A stretch of 64,000 nt of DNA from Lachnospiraceae bacterium (lineage in GTDB: Bacteria; Bacillota; Clostridia; Lachnospirales; Lachnospiraceae), in the NCBI GenBank assembly GCA_022793065.1, contig JAAWCE010000033.1:1-64000 (forward strand). The letters run 5' to 3'. Positions 27,567 through 39,256 of this stretch are shown here, one piece after another. A program made the translations under genes and the position numbers. Under the pieces are notes generated by a model. The model ran no database searches. It worked only from the letters and a program-made list of their open reading frames with translations, and was not told where the DNA came from. Each line of letters begins with the position of its first letter. Positions within the stretch are counted from its first letter, which is position 1.

Positions 27567-29111
27567 ATGAGCAAGAAACCAGTAGTTTTGATGATTCTTG
27601 ACGGCTATGGGCTCAATGCAAAGCCGGAAGGAAATGCTGTGGCACAGGCCGCGACACCGGTTATGGATGGGCTTATGAAGGAATATCCCTTTGTGAGAGG
27701 GAATGCAAGCGGTATGGCCGTGGGACTTCCCGAAGGACAGATGGGGAATTCCGAAGTGGGACACTTGAATATGGGCGCGGGCCGGATTGTTTACCAGGAA
27801 CTGACCAGGATTACCAAAGAAATCCAGGATGGTACATTCTTTGAGAATCCGGCGCTGCTGAAGGCTGTGGAAAATTGTAAGAAGAACGGCAGCGCGCTCC
27901 ATTTTATGGGACTTTTGTCCGATGGAGGCGTACACAGTCACAATACGCATCTCTACGGACTGTTGGAGCTGGCAAAGAAGAACGGACTGGAAAAAGTGTA
28001 TGTGCACTGTTTCCTGGACGGACGTGACACGCCGCCTTCGAGCGGTAAGGAATTTGCGGAAGCGCTGACGGCCCAGATGGAGAAAATAGGCGTGGGTAAG
28101 ATTGCGTCGGTAATGGGACGTTATTACGCAATGGACAGGGACAATAATTATGACCGTGTAAAGTTAGCCTATGATGCTATGACAAAGGGCGAAGGGCTGA
28201 CAGCGGCATGCGGAATCTGTGGAATCGCACAGTCTTATGAGAGGGGTGAGACCGATGAATTTGTGAAGCCGACTTTGGCGGTGGAAAACGGAAAACCGGT
28301 TGCTGTCATAGAGGATGGGGATTCCGTTGTTTTCTTTAATTTCCGTCCTGATAGGGCAAGGGAGATTACAAGGGCTTTTTGTGACGATGACTTCAAAGGT
28401 TTTGACAGAGGCAACAGAAAACAGATTACCTATGTGTGCTTTTCTGATTATGATCCCACCATTCCCAATAAGGAGGTTGCGTTCCATAAGGTGGGCGTGA
28501 ATAATACGTTCGGCCAGTGGCTGGCGGCAAACGGCATGAAACAGGCCCGTATTGCCGAGACGGAAAAGTATGCTCATGTAACTTTCTTCTTTAATGGCGG
28601 CGTGGAAGAACCCAACGAGGGAGAGGACCGAGTACTTGTGAATTCTCCTAAGGATGTGGCGACCTATGATTTGAAGCCTCAGATGAGCGCTTATGAGGTA
28701 TGCGACAAACTTTGCGAAGCAATCCGTTCCGATAAGTATGATGTAATAATCATTAACTTTGCAAATCCGGATATGGTGGGGCATACGGGTGTTCTGGAGG
28801 CTGCTGTGAAAGCTGTGGAAGCCGTGGACGAATGTGTGGGAAAAGCAGTGGAGGCCATCAAGGAAGTGGATGGCGTTATGTTTATCTGTGCGGACCATGG
28901 CAACGCGGAGATGTTGGTGGATTATGAGACAGGGGAGCCGTTTACGGCCCATACCACCAATCAGGTTCCCTTTATTCTTGTGAACTATGACCAGGAATTT
29001 ACTTTAAGGGAAAATGGCTGTCTGGCAGATATTGTTCCCACGCTCATTCAGATTATGGGCAAAGAACAGCCGGCGGAGATGACGGGGAATTCTCTTCTTA
29101 TGAAAAAATAA
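27567..29111 (+). CDS. gpmI: 2,3-bisphosphoglycerate-independent phosphoglycerate mutase
   Basis: This 514-residue enzyme is the standard length of the cofactor-independent mutase that interconverts 3- and 2-phosphoglycerate in glycolysis. Visible motifs are MILDGYGLN with the metal-binding Asp, MGNSEVGHLN with the phosphoserine nucleophile, DGRDTPPSSG, FNFRPDRAREI, and the metal ligands in DHGNAEML and HTTNQVPF near the end. The start ATG follows GAGGAGAGAGG. It stands as a single gene with no other glycolytic gene adjacent. The next glycolytic enzyme, enolase, is 8.4 kb downstream, beyond the surface-protein genes. Confidence 0.97.
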   Translation: MSKKPVVLMILDGYGLNAKPEGNAVAQAATPVMDGLMKEYPFVRGNASGMAVGLPEGQMGNSEVGHLNMGAGRIVYQELTRITKEIQDGTFFENPALLKAVENCKKNGSALHFMGLLSDGGVHSHNTHLYGLLELAKKNGLEKVYVHCFLDGRDTPPSSGKEFAEALTAQMEKIGVGKIASVMGRYYAMDRDNNYDRVKLAYDAMTKGEGLTAACGICGIAQSYERGETDEFVKPTLAVENGKPVAVIEDGDSVVFFNFRPDRAREITRAFCDDDFKGFDRGNRKQITYVCFSDYDPTIPNKEVAFHKVGVNNTFGQWLAANGMKQARIAETEKYAHVTFFFNGGVEEPNEGEDRVLVNSPKDVATYDLKPQMSAYEVCDKLCEAIRSDKYDVIIINFANPDMVGHTGVLEAAVKAVEAVDECVGKAVEAIKEVDGVMFICADHGNAEMLVDYETGEPFTAHTTNQVPFILVNYDQEFTLRENGCLADIVPTLIQIMGKEQPAEMTGNSLLMKK

Positions 29112-29156
29112 AAAGATGGGAAAGAAAAAGTCAATAAAGCGAAGGGAGGAAAAGAT

Positions 29157-32100
29157 TTGAGAACGAATCAAGTGAGAAACTCAAATTACCGTAAAGGCAG
29201 AAAATGGCTGAAAAAGCGGAGTGCACTTTTCCTGGCAGCGGCTTTGGCGTTGGGGTCTAATTATACGGTCTACGCCGAAGGCTTTGGCAAAGCCGATTTG
29301 GCCAGGAGTACTTCCATGCCCATTATAGCTGCGGCAGAAGAAACCAGAGGCATTAAGTTGGAAGAGGGCATGGGTCAGGTGAATATTTCCATAGTCACCG
29401 CATTGAAATTGGAGAGTCCGGTGGAATTTCATGTGACCTTGACAGATGCTCAGAATAAGGAGCTGGCGTCGGGAAGCGTATCCCTGGGCGGAGATGCGGG
29501 GACGGAGAATAAGTTCTGTATTGAAGGGCTGGCAGAGGGTGTATATCAGTTGGCGGTGTCCGCAAAAGGATTCGCTACATATACACAAGATATAGCCGTA
29601 CAGGACAGCAGGGCATATTCCATCAATTTGACTACGGGTTTTCTTGGTGGAATCAATTATGACGAGGGCGCCGCACATCCGGGTGTTCTCATGATTGGCG
29701 ATGTAAATGGCGACGGCAGAAATGATGATTCCGATAAGACGGAATTGGTTGACGCCATTGATGGTAATCCTTCCCATCAGGGAGCGGATTTAAATGGCGA
29801 CGGAACCGCAAATCTGGTGGATTTGCAGTATATGGCTGCTGGTTATGGCGAGGGCAGGGATACCCTTGCCAGGATTGAAAGGCTTGTTCCGGCGGCTGCC
29901 ATTACTGCCAATGCAGGGGTAGGTACCAATGCGGAAGGAGATTTGGGCGAGCTTTTGAGGAATCGTGAAAGCGTTACTCTGACGCCGGCCCAGGGAGGCA
30001 GCATATCCGAGGAAACTCCCGTATCTGTGGAATTTGATTTCCAACAGATCGGAGAAACGGCTCTGGCCGATGGAATTATCATTGAGACGGGGGGAAATAA
30101 TCCTGTCAGTAAGGCAGTTATTACAATCGAATACGTGGATGAGAACGGGGCTGTTCAGAAGGAAGATATTCCCGTGGTGGATGATGTGGATTTTCTGCTG
30201 CGCAGTTCTCAGGTGAGAGCGGAACGGGACAGCGCGGGCAATATTAAATTGCATCTGGGAACCCAGGTCGCTGTCAAGAAAGTTACTTTTGTGATATCAG
30301 GTATGCGGAATAATAATAATCTGGCGGAAATTTCAAAAGTGGAATTTGTAAACGGAATGGAAGACAGAGTTCAGGAGCCGCAGATGGATATCCCTGAGAA
30401 TTTGACGGCTGTGCCCGGCAGTGAAAGCATTGAACTGTCCTGGGATGCCGCTGTGAATATTACAGGATATGAAGTGTCAATCCGAAATATGAAAGAGAAC
30501 GAGGAAGAGATTATGAGCACGGTGAAAAATAATCTTCTCGTCAGTGATTTGGATAATTACACGGAATATCAGATAAAGGTGCAGTCGGTGAACGGAACCT
30601 GGCGCAGCGGTTATTGTGAGGCAGTAACGGCGATTCCTACGCCAAACGGCAAACCGGAAAAGCCGGATAACGTATCTGCCAAAGGTCAGTACAGGAGCGT
30701 GGTGGTATCATGGAAAGATATGAAGGATACCGTTTCTTATAATCTGTATTATAAGGAAAGTACTGCGGCAGAATTCCAGAAGGTTGAAGGAATTGAGGAG
30801 AATAGCTATACCATAAACAATCTGGAAGATTTGAAGGAATATATCGTATATGTAACTGGCGTCAATGAGTTTGGTGAAAGCGAGCCTTCTTTGTCTAAGT
30901 CGGCTAAGACAACGGATTTGAACATGGCTGAGATGATCAGATATAATCTGATTAATACCGGCAAGGATGGTGAGAAAGGCGCTCATATTATCAGCGCTAA
31001 AATAAACGGAACCATGGTAGACAGTCCTTTGGATACGGAGGCAGGAACGGCATGGGGAACCGTGGACCATAATCCTCAGTCTTATTATTACAAGGATACT
31101 TGGGATGACGGCGGATATAATGCTATGGGGGCAAACCACGGAATCACATATGAATTTGATGAAGCTTACAAGATGGATACCATTGCATTCACCACAATGC
31201 AGGGAATTAATTCCAGTATTTTCTATCAGAGAGTTCGATATTGGGATGCAGACGGAAACACAGCGCTTGTAGGTGCGTCTCGTCAGAGTAAGACCGATGC
31301 GGAAGGAAGACCTTATTTTGTATTAAAGCTTTCTGAGCCTGTCAATGCAAAGAAGATTCAAATTGGTCTTGCATGTTATAGTACAGCAGGAAGAATTTCT
31401 GTTTCTGAGGTTCACTTCTATTATTACGACACTTTGATGGATGAAGTTATGGCGCTTTATGAGGATGATCTCCATACGGTGCTGAAAGCGAACGTAACAC
31501 AGAAGAATATAGATGATCTGCGCGTTAAGGTGAATACCATAGATGAAGTCAGCGGAGAATATCATCCTGACAGGGAGCTTCTGGAGCGTGAATTACAGAC
31601 GGCAGAGGCAATATTAAATGACGGCAAATTGAATGATTCTGCGATTATTCACACTGGTATTACCACCAGTGATGTGGGCAGAGGCTTCGGCGGACTGAAC
31701 GCTTGGCAGCCTTTGGGCGTTGTGGCGGAGGCCCAGGAAGAAATTATGGTTTACGTGGGACACAGCACTTTGAAGACGGGAGATAATGCAAATCTTCAAG
31801 TGGTGGCAACCCAGTACCATGCGGAAACCGGTCCCATGTTTACCACAGTGGCAAACTTAAAGGTAGGAGCAAATAAAGTTTCTATTCCTAAGATTTGGAC
31901 CACAACAGGAGTAGAATCCGGCGGCGCGTTGTATGTTCAGTACACAGGCAAAAGTTCTGACGACAGATTTGCTGTACGTGTCAGCGGCGGCGTACAGGTG
32001 CCGAAGCTTGATTTGTGGCAGGTGACGGACAGTGGGGAAAGACTGGCAAGAACCACCGCTTATGTAGAGGAATTGCAGCAGTATGTGAGCGAAATTGAAA

Positions 32101-34916
32101 CAAAGCATAGCACACATCAGTATGTAGAGAATCAAATAGCATTTGACAATGTAAACTGTATCCTTGGTGCAACAGACATTATGCTGGATACAATGATGTT
32201 CTCCATTCCGGCACAGCAGGTTCTGGCAGGCGCCGGAAACGGCACGGTGGAAGAAAAGGCGCAGAATATTCTTGCTTCTATGGATGCCATGGATGATATG
32301 ATGTATCTGTTCTATCAGCATAAGGGACTGAACAGCGGAGCTGCGGATGCAGTGAATCAGATCCCTAAGGGACATTTGAATATTCGTTATCAGAGAATGT
32401 TCGCAGGTGCGTTTATGTATGCTTCGGGCAACCACATTGGTATTGAATGGGGTTCAACTTCCGGAATGGTTACAGCGAAACCGGTGGTAGCCGATGCAGA
32501 AGGCCGATATGTGAGCGGCAATTACTTCGGATGGGGTATTGCGCATGAAATCGGACATGATATTAATCAGGGAACCTATGCGGTGGCTGAGGTAACCAAT
32601 AACTATTTCGCGGTATTGGCTCAGGCAAAGGATACCAATGACAGTGTTCGTTTCCAATATTCAAATGTATTTGATAAGGTGACATCAGGTGCTAAGGGTC
32701 CGGCTTCCAATGTATTTACACAGTTGGGAATGTACTGGCAGCTTCACCTTGCATATGACAATGGATATAATTTCAAGACCTATGCAGATTACAATGAACA
32801 GTTGGCGAACTTGTTCTTTGCACGAGTGGATACTTATTCCAGGAAACCGGCAGCGGCACCGGCACCAGGTGGTGTGGCATTAACGTTGGCAGGGGATAAA
32901 AATCAGGATTTGATGCGTCTATCCTGTGCTGCAGCACAGAAAAATATCCTTACGTTCTTTGAGCGGTGGGGAATGACGCCGGATGATGCAACAAGGGCAT
33001 ACGCTAAGCAATTCGCTGAGGAAACCAGAGCAATTTATTACGCCAATGATGATGCAAGAGTGTACAGTAAGCAGGGCGGAACGAGTACTCTGAACACGGA
33101 AGGCACCACAGAAGCTGTGGGAGACGTAACTGTAGTGCAGAATGTGCATCAGGTAGACTTTACGCTTTCATCCACAATACCGGCGGAGGATGTGCTGGGA
33201 TATGAAATTATGAGATGTATGTATTCCGGCAGTGAGGTAATCCGGGAAACGGCAGGATTCACTACAGAGAATACCTTTACCGATACGGTATATGTGAATA
33301 ACCGCATGATATGGTATGAGATAAGAGTCATTGACAAATACCTGAATGTTTCGGCAGCGAAGGTTCTTGAGCCTATGAAGATTGAGGATGACGGAAGTCT
33401 GGATAAGACACATTGGACCGTAACCACCGAAAATCTGAAAGCTACGGACGAAGAAGACAGACCTGCAAATGACGATTCGTTGTGTACGCCGGGCGTGGAA
33501 GACGATGCGGAGAAGGTGATAGGCGCACAAAAACTTGTCGATCACAATTTGGATACCGTATATACGGCGGATGTGACCGGAAGTGCCGCAATTATTCTGG
33601 AATTTAATAAAACGCTTACAGTGACCGGATTTAAGTATGAGAATGCAGGTGCCACTGCAGGAGAATATGTGGTTTCCGTGCGTTCCGGCGGCGAGTGGAA
33701 CGATGTGGCAAGCGGAAGTTGGAGCGATTCCGATACAGTGTATTTTGCAAATGAAGACGGCGGATATGTAGGTACCTTTGTGACAGATGCTGTCAGAGTG
33801 ACCTTGACAAATCCGGGCAGTCAGGTATCCATCGGAGAACTGAATGTGTTGGGTGTAACCGGCGACAATGTTGACTTCAGACGTGTTGATGATGGAAGCG
33901 TTGTAATTGGTACTTTGAGCACAGCGTTTAAGTATGGAGACAAGGAAGAAGATGTAATTCCCGCAGGTTCCGTTATATTCACAGGTTCCTACAAGGGAAG
34001 TCCGGATTACAATACAGTAATTCTCTTTGACCAGAAGGGAGAGATTGTTGGCGGTACGGATGAACAAGGCAGACTTGTAGCACAGCAGATTATTTTAGCA
34101 GAAGTACCTGACAAGGGCCAGATTCAGAATGTATCAGACGGTACCTGGATTTACTGGATAGAGCCGGAACAGCAGTTGGATTTGAGCGGAATTGAGAAAG
34201 TTCGTGCGGAACTTTATCGTGTCAATAATGCGTTTACGCAGGAAGGACAGAGACTTGTTAGCGATACTCTGTGGGAAGCAATGCCTTCACAACTGCCAGG
34301 AATTGAATTGAGCGGCGGCATGATTCCAAGCAGCCTTTCCATTCCGGCATCAAGCAGTATAGAGAAAAACAGCAGTACTGTGGGGAACAGCAGCACAATA
34401 CCAAGCAGTTCTAAGCCCAGCAGTACAACACCTGGCAGCAGCAGTACAACACCAGGAAGCAGCAGTACAACACCAGGAAGCAGCAGCACAACGCCGGGAA
34501 GCAGCAGTACAACGCCGGGAAGCAGCAGTACAACACCAGGAAGCAGCAGCACAACGCCGGGAAGCAGCAGTACGACACCAGGCAGCAGTGATGTGCCGGG
34601 AAGCAGCAGTACAACACCTGGCAGCAGTGATGTGCCGGGAAGCAGCAGTACAACACCAGGCAGCAGTGATGTGCCGGGAAGCAGCAGTACGACACCAGGC
34701 AGCAGTGATGTGCCGGGAAGCAGCAGTACAACACCTGGCAGCAGTGAAACAGCAGGAAGCAGTGAAACACCCAGCAGTACAATACCCAGCAGCAGTACAG
34801 TGCCAAGCAGTAGTGAAGCATCTGGCAGCAGTACAATGTCAAGCAGCAGTGTGGTATCGGATAGCAGTGCGGAGCCAAGTAGTAGTGAAGTATCTGGCGG
34901 CAGTGTAAATCAATAA
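29157..34916 (+). CDS. giant secreted M60-family metalloprotease with dockerin and FN3 modules
   Basis: This 1919-residue exported protein has a TTG start (29157; GAAGGGAGGA six bases upstream), because no nearby ATG keeps the signal peptide (about 15-41). Order of modules: a small beta domain (about 60-165); a type I dockerin with two calcium loops [12 protein letters not shown] and [12 protein letters not shown] (about 180-236); a beta domain; two fibronectin type III domains (about 407-590); a discoidin-like region (about 600-770); and the M60 domain with zinc motif HEIGH (His 1130, Glu 1131, His 1134) and distal Glu 1145. Another discoidin-like domain and a Ser/Thr/Pro repeat tail (from about 1725) close the protein. 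M60 enzymes cleave mucin-type glycoproteins. No LPxTG or membrane anchor is present. Confidence 0.9.
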   Translation: MRTNQVRNSNYRKGRKWLKKRSALFLAAALALGSNYTVYAEGFGKADLARSTSMPIIAAAEETRGIKLEEGMGQVNISIVTALKLESPVEFHVTLTDAQNKELASGSVSLGGDAGTENKFCIEGLAEGVYQLAVSAKGFATYTQDIAVQDSRAYSINLTTGFLGGINYDEGAAHPGVLMIGDVNGDGRNDDSDKTELVDAIDGNPSHQGADLNGDGTANLVDLQYMAAGYGEGRDTLARIERLVPAAAITANAGVGTNAEGDLGELLRNRESVTLTPAQGGSISEETPVSVEFDFQQIGETALADGIIIETGGNNPVSKAVITIEYVDENGAVQKEDIPVVDDVDFLLRSSQVRAERDSAGNIKLHLGTQVAVKKVTFVISGMRNNNNLAEISKVEFVNGMEDRVQEPQMDIPENLTAVPGSESIELSWDAAVNITGYEVSIRNMKENEEEIMSTVKNNLLVSDLDNYTEYQIKVQSVNGTWRSGYCEAVTAIPTPNGKPEKPDNVSAKGQYRSVVVSWKDMKDTVSYNLYYKESTAAEFQKVEGIEENSYTINNLEDLKEYIVYVTGVNEFGESEPSLSKSAKTTDLNMAEMIRYNLINTGKDGEKGAHIISAKINGTMVDSPLDTEAGTAWGTVDHNPQSYYYKDTWDDGGYNAMGANHGITYEFDEAYKMDTIAFTTMQGINSSIFYQRVRYWDADGNTALVGASRQSKTDAEGRPYFVLKLSEPVNAKKIQIGLACYSTAGRISVSEVHFYYYDTLMDEVMALYEDDLHTVLKANVTQKNIDDLRVKVNTIDEVSGEYHPDRELLERELQTAEAILNDGKLNDSAIIHTGITTSDVGRGFGGLNAWQPLGVVAEAQEEIMVYVGHSTLKTGDNANLQVVATQYHAETGPMFTTVANLKVGANKVSIPKIWTTTGVESGGALYVQYTGKSSDDRFAVRVSGGVQVPKLDLWQVTDSGERLARTTAYVEELQQYVSEIETKHSTHQYVENQIAFDNVNCILGATDIMLDTMMFSIPAQQVLAGAGNGTVEEKAQNILASMDAMDDMMYLFYQHKGLNSGAADAVNQIPKGHLNIRYQRMFAGAFMYASGNHIGIEWGSTSGMVTAKPVVADAEGRYVSGNYFGWGIAHEIGHDINQGTYAVAEVTNNYFAVLAQAKDTNDSVRFQYSNVFDKVTSGAKGPASNVFTQLGMYWQLHLAYDNGYNFKTYADYNEQLANLFFARVDTYSRKPAAAPAPGGVALTLAGDKNQDLMRLSCAAAQKNILTFFERWGMTPDDATRAYAKQFAEETRAIYYANDDARVYSKQGGTSTLNTEGTTEAVGDVTVVQNVHQVDFTLSSTIPAEDVLGYEIMRCMYSGSEVIRETAGFTTENTFTDTVYVNNRMIWYEIRVIDKYLNVSAAKVLEPMKIEDDGSLDKTHWTVTTENLKATDEEDRPANDDSLCTPGVEDDAEKVIGAQKLVDHNLDTVYTADVTGSAAIILEFNKTLTVTGFKYENAGATAGEYVVSVRSGGEWNDVASGSWSDSDTVYFANEDGGYVGTFVTDAVRVTLTNPGSQVSIGELNVLGVTGDNVDFRRVDDGSVVIGTLSTAFKYGDKEEDVIPAGSVIFTGSYKGSPDYNTVILFDQKGEIVGGTDEQGRLVAQQIILAEVPDKGQIQNVSDGTWIYWIEPEQQLDLSGIEKVRAELYRVNNAFTQEGQRLVSDTLWEAMPSQLPGIELSGGMIPSSLSIPASSSIEKNSSTVGNSSTIPSSSKPSSTTPGSSSTTPGSSSTTPGSSSTTPGSSSTTPGSSSTTPGSSSTTPGSSSTTPGSSDVPGSSSTTPGSSDVPGSSSTTPGSSDVPGSSSTTPGSSDVPGSSSTTPGSSETAGSSETPSSTIPSSSTVPSSSEASGSSTMSSSSVVSDSSAEPSSSEVSGGSVNQ
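34434..34737 (+). repeat. in-frame tandem repeats coding the Ser/Thr/Pro tail
   Basis: About eight copies of a 21-base unit (SSSTTPG) are followed by four copies of a 39-base compound unit ([13 protein letters not shown]). Copies differ at a few third positions only, so they are recent and likely to vary in number between strains. Confidence 0.92.
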
Positions 34917-35001
34917 CTGTTGATATGGATTTGCAGCAGTAAAATCAGTAGCAGTCAATCATATTATAACGTGACGCATATATTGCGTAAAAGTATTGTG
35001 G

Positions 35002-35023
35002 CCCCGGTCGAATGGCCGGGGTG
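35002..35023 (+). other. GC-rich hairpin between the M60 and cohesin-like genes
   Basis: A CCCCGG stem with CCGGGG and an eight-base loop is not followed by a T run. It sits 20 bases before the start of the cohesin-like gene. It could protect or process the downstream message and set the ratio of the two products. Confidence 0.5.
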
Positions 35024-35043
35024 CAGTATAAATGAGGTAAGAC

Positions 35044-36123
35044 ATGAAGAAAAAAATATGGAGTATGTTGGTCACGACCTTTTTGTTCATCGGCATTTCA
35101 TCCATGCGGTGCTTTGCAGAAGGCGGAAATGAGGTTCGGCTGGATCAGGAAGGAACCGTGACAATTATATCCCCATCTGCGGCGGCGGAGGGGGTTTCCT
35201 CTCTTCAATTCAGTGTGACAATTGACGCAGGAAATGCGGAAAGAGTGGAGTTTGCCTTTGACCAAAGCAATGCCAAAATTGCCGAATATCGCTATAATAA
35301 GGATGAGAAAAAGTTAAATGTTTATCTGGCAGGCACCGAAGCGCTTTTTGCAGAGGGAGCGGATACTTTGACAATGGGCAAAGTAAAGGTACTGGATGCA
35401 GCGGGCAGAGATGTTGCAGCTACGGTCAGTATTGTTGCGGATTCCGTGCAATATGTGGATGGCACGGAACTCAAGACTATGGAAGGTGTAACGGTTTCGG
35501 ACCCGGTAAAGATACATGATAATAACCAGGGAGCAACGAATCCCCCCAGCGGAGGTGACACGCCGGGAACCACCAATCCTCCCAGCGGAGGCGACACGCC
35601 GGGAACCACCGCCCCCCCCAGTGGAGGCGATAATAATCAGGGTGGAAATAGCAATGATGACAATGACGACGATTCTGATGATGGGGATGATGATAATGAT
35701 TCACAGAATTCCGGTACTCAGGCGTCAACACCCTCTCAGAGTACTTCCAATAATCGGAGACCAGGAACCATTAGTGGGACACAAATAGCAGGTCGTCCTC
35801 AGGGAGGAAATCAGGGAACTGCCGGTAGTTCGTCGGCACCCAGCAGTACGCCTGTACCTACGCCTAAAGTGACGGCAACCCCGACTGCGAAGCCTGAAGT
35901 GACAGCAACACCTGTGCCTTCAACTGAGAGTAGTTCCAGTGAGGCAGCACAGCCTTCGTCCACACCAGAATCGTTGCCCACGGGCGGGAGCCAGGATCAC
36001 ACGGAGTCCGAGAGTGGAACGAATTGGATATTAATTATCGTTATCATTGCAGTTGTTTTATGTGCCGGAGTGGGTGTAATGGCAGTGGTAATGTTAAATC
36101 GTAAGCCAGGGCGAAAGAATTAG
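35044..36123 (+). CDS. membrane-anchored surface protein with a cohesin-like domain
   Basis: This 359-residue protein has a signal peptide (about 1-24). A single ~130-residue beta domain follows (about 28-155), with the pattern SSLQFSVTID ... VEFAFDQ ... YRYNKDEKKLNVYLAG ... LTMGKVKVLDA, which resembles cohesin modules. Next comes a long linker rich in Gly/Pro/Thr/Ser and an Asp/Asn run, and a C-terminal membrane helix (about 326-350) with a basic tail. Cohesins bind dockerins with calcium. The gene directly upstream encodes a secreted protease with a type I dockerin and no anchor of its own, so this protein is the likely cell-surface receptor. The cohesin assignment is by pattern and context, not by search. 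Confidence 0.7.
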   Translation: MKKKIWSMLVTTFLFIGISSMRCFAEGGNEVRLDQEGTVTIISPSAAAEGVSSLQFSVTIDAGNAERVEFAFDQSNAKIAEYRYNKDEKKLNVYLAGTEALFAEGADTLTMGKVKVLDAAGRDVAATVSIVADSVQYVDGTELKTMEGVTVSDPVKIHDNNQGATNPPSGGDTPGTTNPPSGGDTPGTTAPPSGGDNNQGGNSNDDNDDDSDDGDDDNDSQNSGTQASTPSQSTSNNRRPGTISGTQIAGRPQGGNQGTAGSSSAPSSTPVPTPKVTATPTAKPEVTATPVPSTESSSSEAAQPSSTPESLPTGGSQDHTESESGTNWILIIVIIAVVLCAGVGVMAVVMLNRKPGRKN

Positions 36124-36211
36124 TATGAAGAGAATTCTTCTAAGCTAATTGGTACGATACATGTATAAGTAATATAAGACTATGAAAAGGCTGTAGACGG
36201 AAAGATACACG

Positions 36212-36262
36212 CGGCTCCCATGGGAAACTTGTCTTTGATAGGCAAGGTGCCTGTGGGAGCCG
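36212..36262 (+). terminator. probable terminator upstream of the aldo/keto reductase
   Basis: Stem CGGCTCCCA / TGGGAGCCG encloses a small inner hairpin and is followed by TAGTTTTA. The T run is weak, so termination may be partial. Confidence 0.55.
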
Positions 36263-36324
36263 TAGTTTTAAAGCAGAAACCAAAACAAGTTCCTGTAAGC
36301 GGGAGCTGGAATAGGAGAACATAT

Positions 36325-37347
36325 ATGGCAAAGGTAACATTGGGAAATACAGGGATTACGGTGGAAAAGAATTCCTTTGGCGCACTGCCCATTCAAAGGA
36401 TTTCCACAGAAGAGGCTGTAAAACTTCTGCGTAAAGCGTATGACCATGGAGTAACTTTTTATGACACGGCCCGTTTTTATACAGACAGCGAGGAAAAACT
36501 GGGAGAAGCATTTGACGGAATGAGGGAAAAAGTCTATATTGCAACCAAAACGGGTGCTGTGGATGGGGAGGGATTTTGGAAAGATTTACATACTTCTTTG
36601 AGAAATCTCCGCACGGATTATATTGATTTGTACCAGTTTCATAATCCCGGCTTCTGCCCTAAGCCCGGAGATGGAAGCGGTCTTTATGAGGCTATGATCG
36701 AGGCAAAAGAAAAGGGTATGGTGCGGCATGTGGGCATTACAAACCACCGTTTGAATGTGGCAAATGAAGCTGTGGAAAGCGGACTTTATGAGACGTTACA
36801 ATTTCCGTTCTGCTATTTGGCCACACAAAAGGACATTGCTCTGGTTGAGAAGTGTAAAGCAGCCGGTATGGGATTCATCGCTATGAAAGCATTGTCAGGA
36901 GGATTGATTACCAATTCGGCTGCGGCGTATGCGTTCCTTGCCCAATATGATAATGTACTGCCTATTTGGGGCGTTCAGAGGGAAGCGGAATTGGATGAAT
37001 TTCTTTCCTATATAGACAATCCACCCCAAATGACAGAGGAACTGGCCGACGTGATTGCTCGTGACAGAGAAGAATTGCTGGGAGATTTCTGTCGCGGCTG
37101 TGGTTATTGTATGCCTTGTCCTGTGGGAATCGAAATCAATAACTGTGCTCGAATGAGTCTTCTGATAAGGCGTTCACCTTCGGCGGAGCAGTTGACTCCC
37201 CAGGTAAAGGCAAAAATGAAAAAAATAGAAGAATGTCTTCACTGCGGCAAATGTAAATTAAAATGTCCTTATGGACTGGATACGCCCGCACTTTTACAGA
37301 AAAACTATAAAGACTATTGTGAAATTTTAGCCGGGAAAGCGATATAA
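36325..37347 (+). CDS. aldo/keto reductase with C-terminal two-cluster ferredoxin domain
   Basis: This 340-residue cytoplasmic oxidoreductase starts with an AKR barrel (about 1-240) carrying the catalytic Asp and Tyr in FYDTARFYTDSEE, Lys in IATKTG and His in LYQFHN. The C-terminal part has two 4Fe-4S cysteine motifs, CRGCGYCMPCPVG and CLHCGKCKLKCPYG. This fusion is common in anaerobes and suggests electron exchange with ferredoxin as well as NAD(P)H. Substrate unknown. A longer frame starts 105 bases upstream through a hairpin, but AGGAG eight bases before ATG 36325 marks the true start. Confidence 0.9.
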   Translation: MAKVTLGNTGITVEKNSFGALPIQRISTEEAVKLLRKAYDHGVTFYDTARFYTDSEEKLGEAFDGMREKVYIATKTGAVDGEGFWKDLHTSLRNLRTDYIDLYQFHNPGFCPKPGDGSGLYEAMIEAKEKGMVRHVGITNHRLNVANEAVESGLYETLQFPFCYLATQKDIALVEKCKAAGMGFIAMKALSGGLITNSAAAYAFLAQYDNVLPIWGVQREAELDEFLSYIDNPPQMTEELADVIARDREELLGDFCRGCGYCMPCPVGIEINNCARMSLLIRRSPSAEQLTPQVKAKMKKIEECLHCGKCKLKCPYGLDTPALLQKNYKDYCEILAGKAI

Positions 37348-37493
37348 AAATATTTCATAAATCATCCTGTATCTAATGAATTTTGCAGACAGCGGTCCAA
37401 TGGATAGCAGAGTTTAAAAAGCGATTTCCGGAAAAGATTTCCAGGAATGGTATCCTTATGACAGGGAAAACTACAGGAAGAAAGTAAAATCAT

Positions 37494-38836
<1,343 letters not shown>

Positions 38837-38888
38837 TTTCGCTTATATTTTTATTTTCACAGAAGAAGTAAAAACAGTATTAAATGAT

Positions 38889-38920
38889 TCCCCCGGTTTT
38901 TGTCCGGGGGATATTATTTT
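38889..38920 (+). terminator. intrinsic terminator after enolase
   Basis: Stem TCCCCCGG / CCGGGGGA with a seven-base loop is followed by TATTATTTT. Confidence 0.9.
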
Positions 38921-39077
38921 GTGTGAAAATCTATGGGAAGTAAGTTTGCTGTCCATGGGGCGCGGATATTTTCTGGTTTGATTATAGCTGTGTTAAATAA
39001 TGTTTACAGCGAAAGACAATAAAATTTTATGGCCGTGAGTTTAAATTCGGAAAAATGTAGAAAAAAACAAAAAAATC

Positions 39078-39106
39078 TTGACAGTTGGGAAAGTGTTATT
39101 TATACT
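39078..39106 (+). promoter_or_regulatory. sigma-A promoter of the opp operon
   Basis: TTGACA and TATACT with a 17-base spacer are near-consensus. The start point would be about 39113, giving a ~145-base leader to oppA. Confidence 0.88.
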
Positions 39107-39160
39107 TAACTATATTGGATGTATGCTTTGACTTATTGTATACAAGTATTCAGACAGGAT

Positions 39161-39193
39161 GAATCATCTGTGGATTGATTCTTTTTGTTTTTC
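39161..39193 (+). terminator. leader hairpin with T-run (possible attenuator) upstream of oppA
   Basis: GAATCA / TGATTC with a nine-base loop, followed by a T-rich run, lies about 50 bases downstream of the predicted start point and 65 bases before oppA. A second imperfect dyad centred on TTGTATACAA (about 39136-39146) precedes it. This is the only structure seen in the 420-base gene-free stretch apart from the promoter and the enolase terminator. Confidence 0.5.
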
Positions 39194-39256
39194 CTGGTAG
39201 TTTAAGGCAATAAAGCATAAAAGTATACGATCCAAAATAGATAGGAGGAGAAAGTT

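Noticed and set aside
33168..34067. 299-codon minus-strand open frame inside the M60 gene
   Set aside because: It is antisense to a continuous large coding gene, with no start signal and no family resemblance.
34434..34737. Regular repeats considered as a CRISPR array
   Set aside because: Units are 21 and 39 bases, adjacent without spacers, and translate in frame to SSSTTPG and SSDVPG.
34917..36123. LPxTG sortase signal at the end of the M60 or cohesin-like proteins
   Set aside because: No LPxTG-like motif is present. The M60 protein ends in a Ser-rich tail and the cohesin-like one in a plain membrane helix with basic residues.
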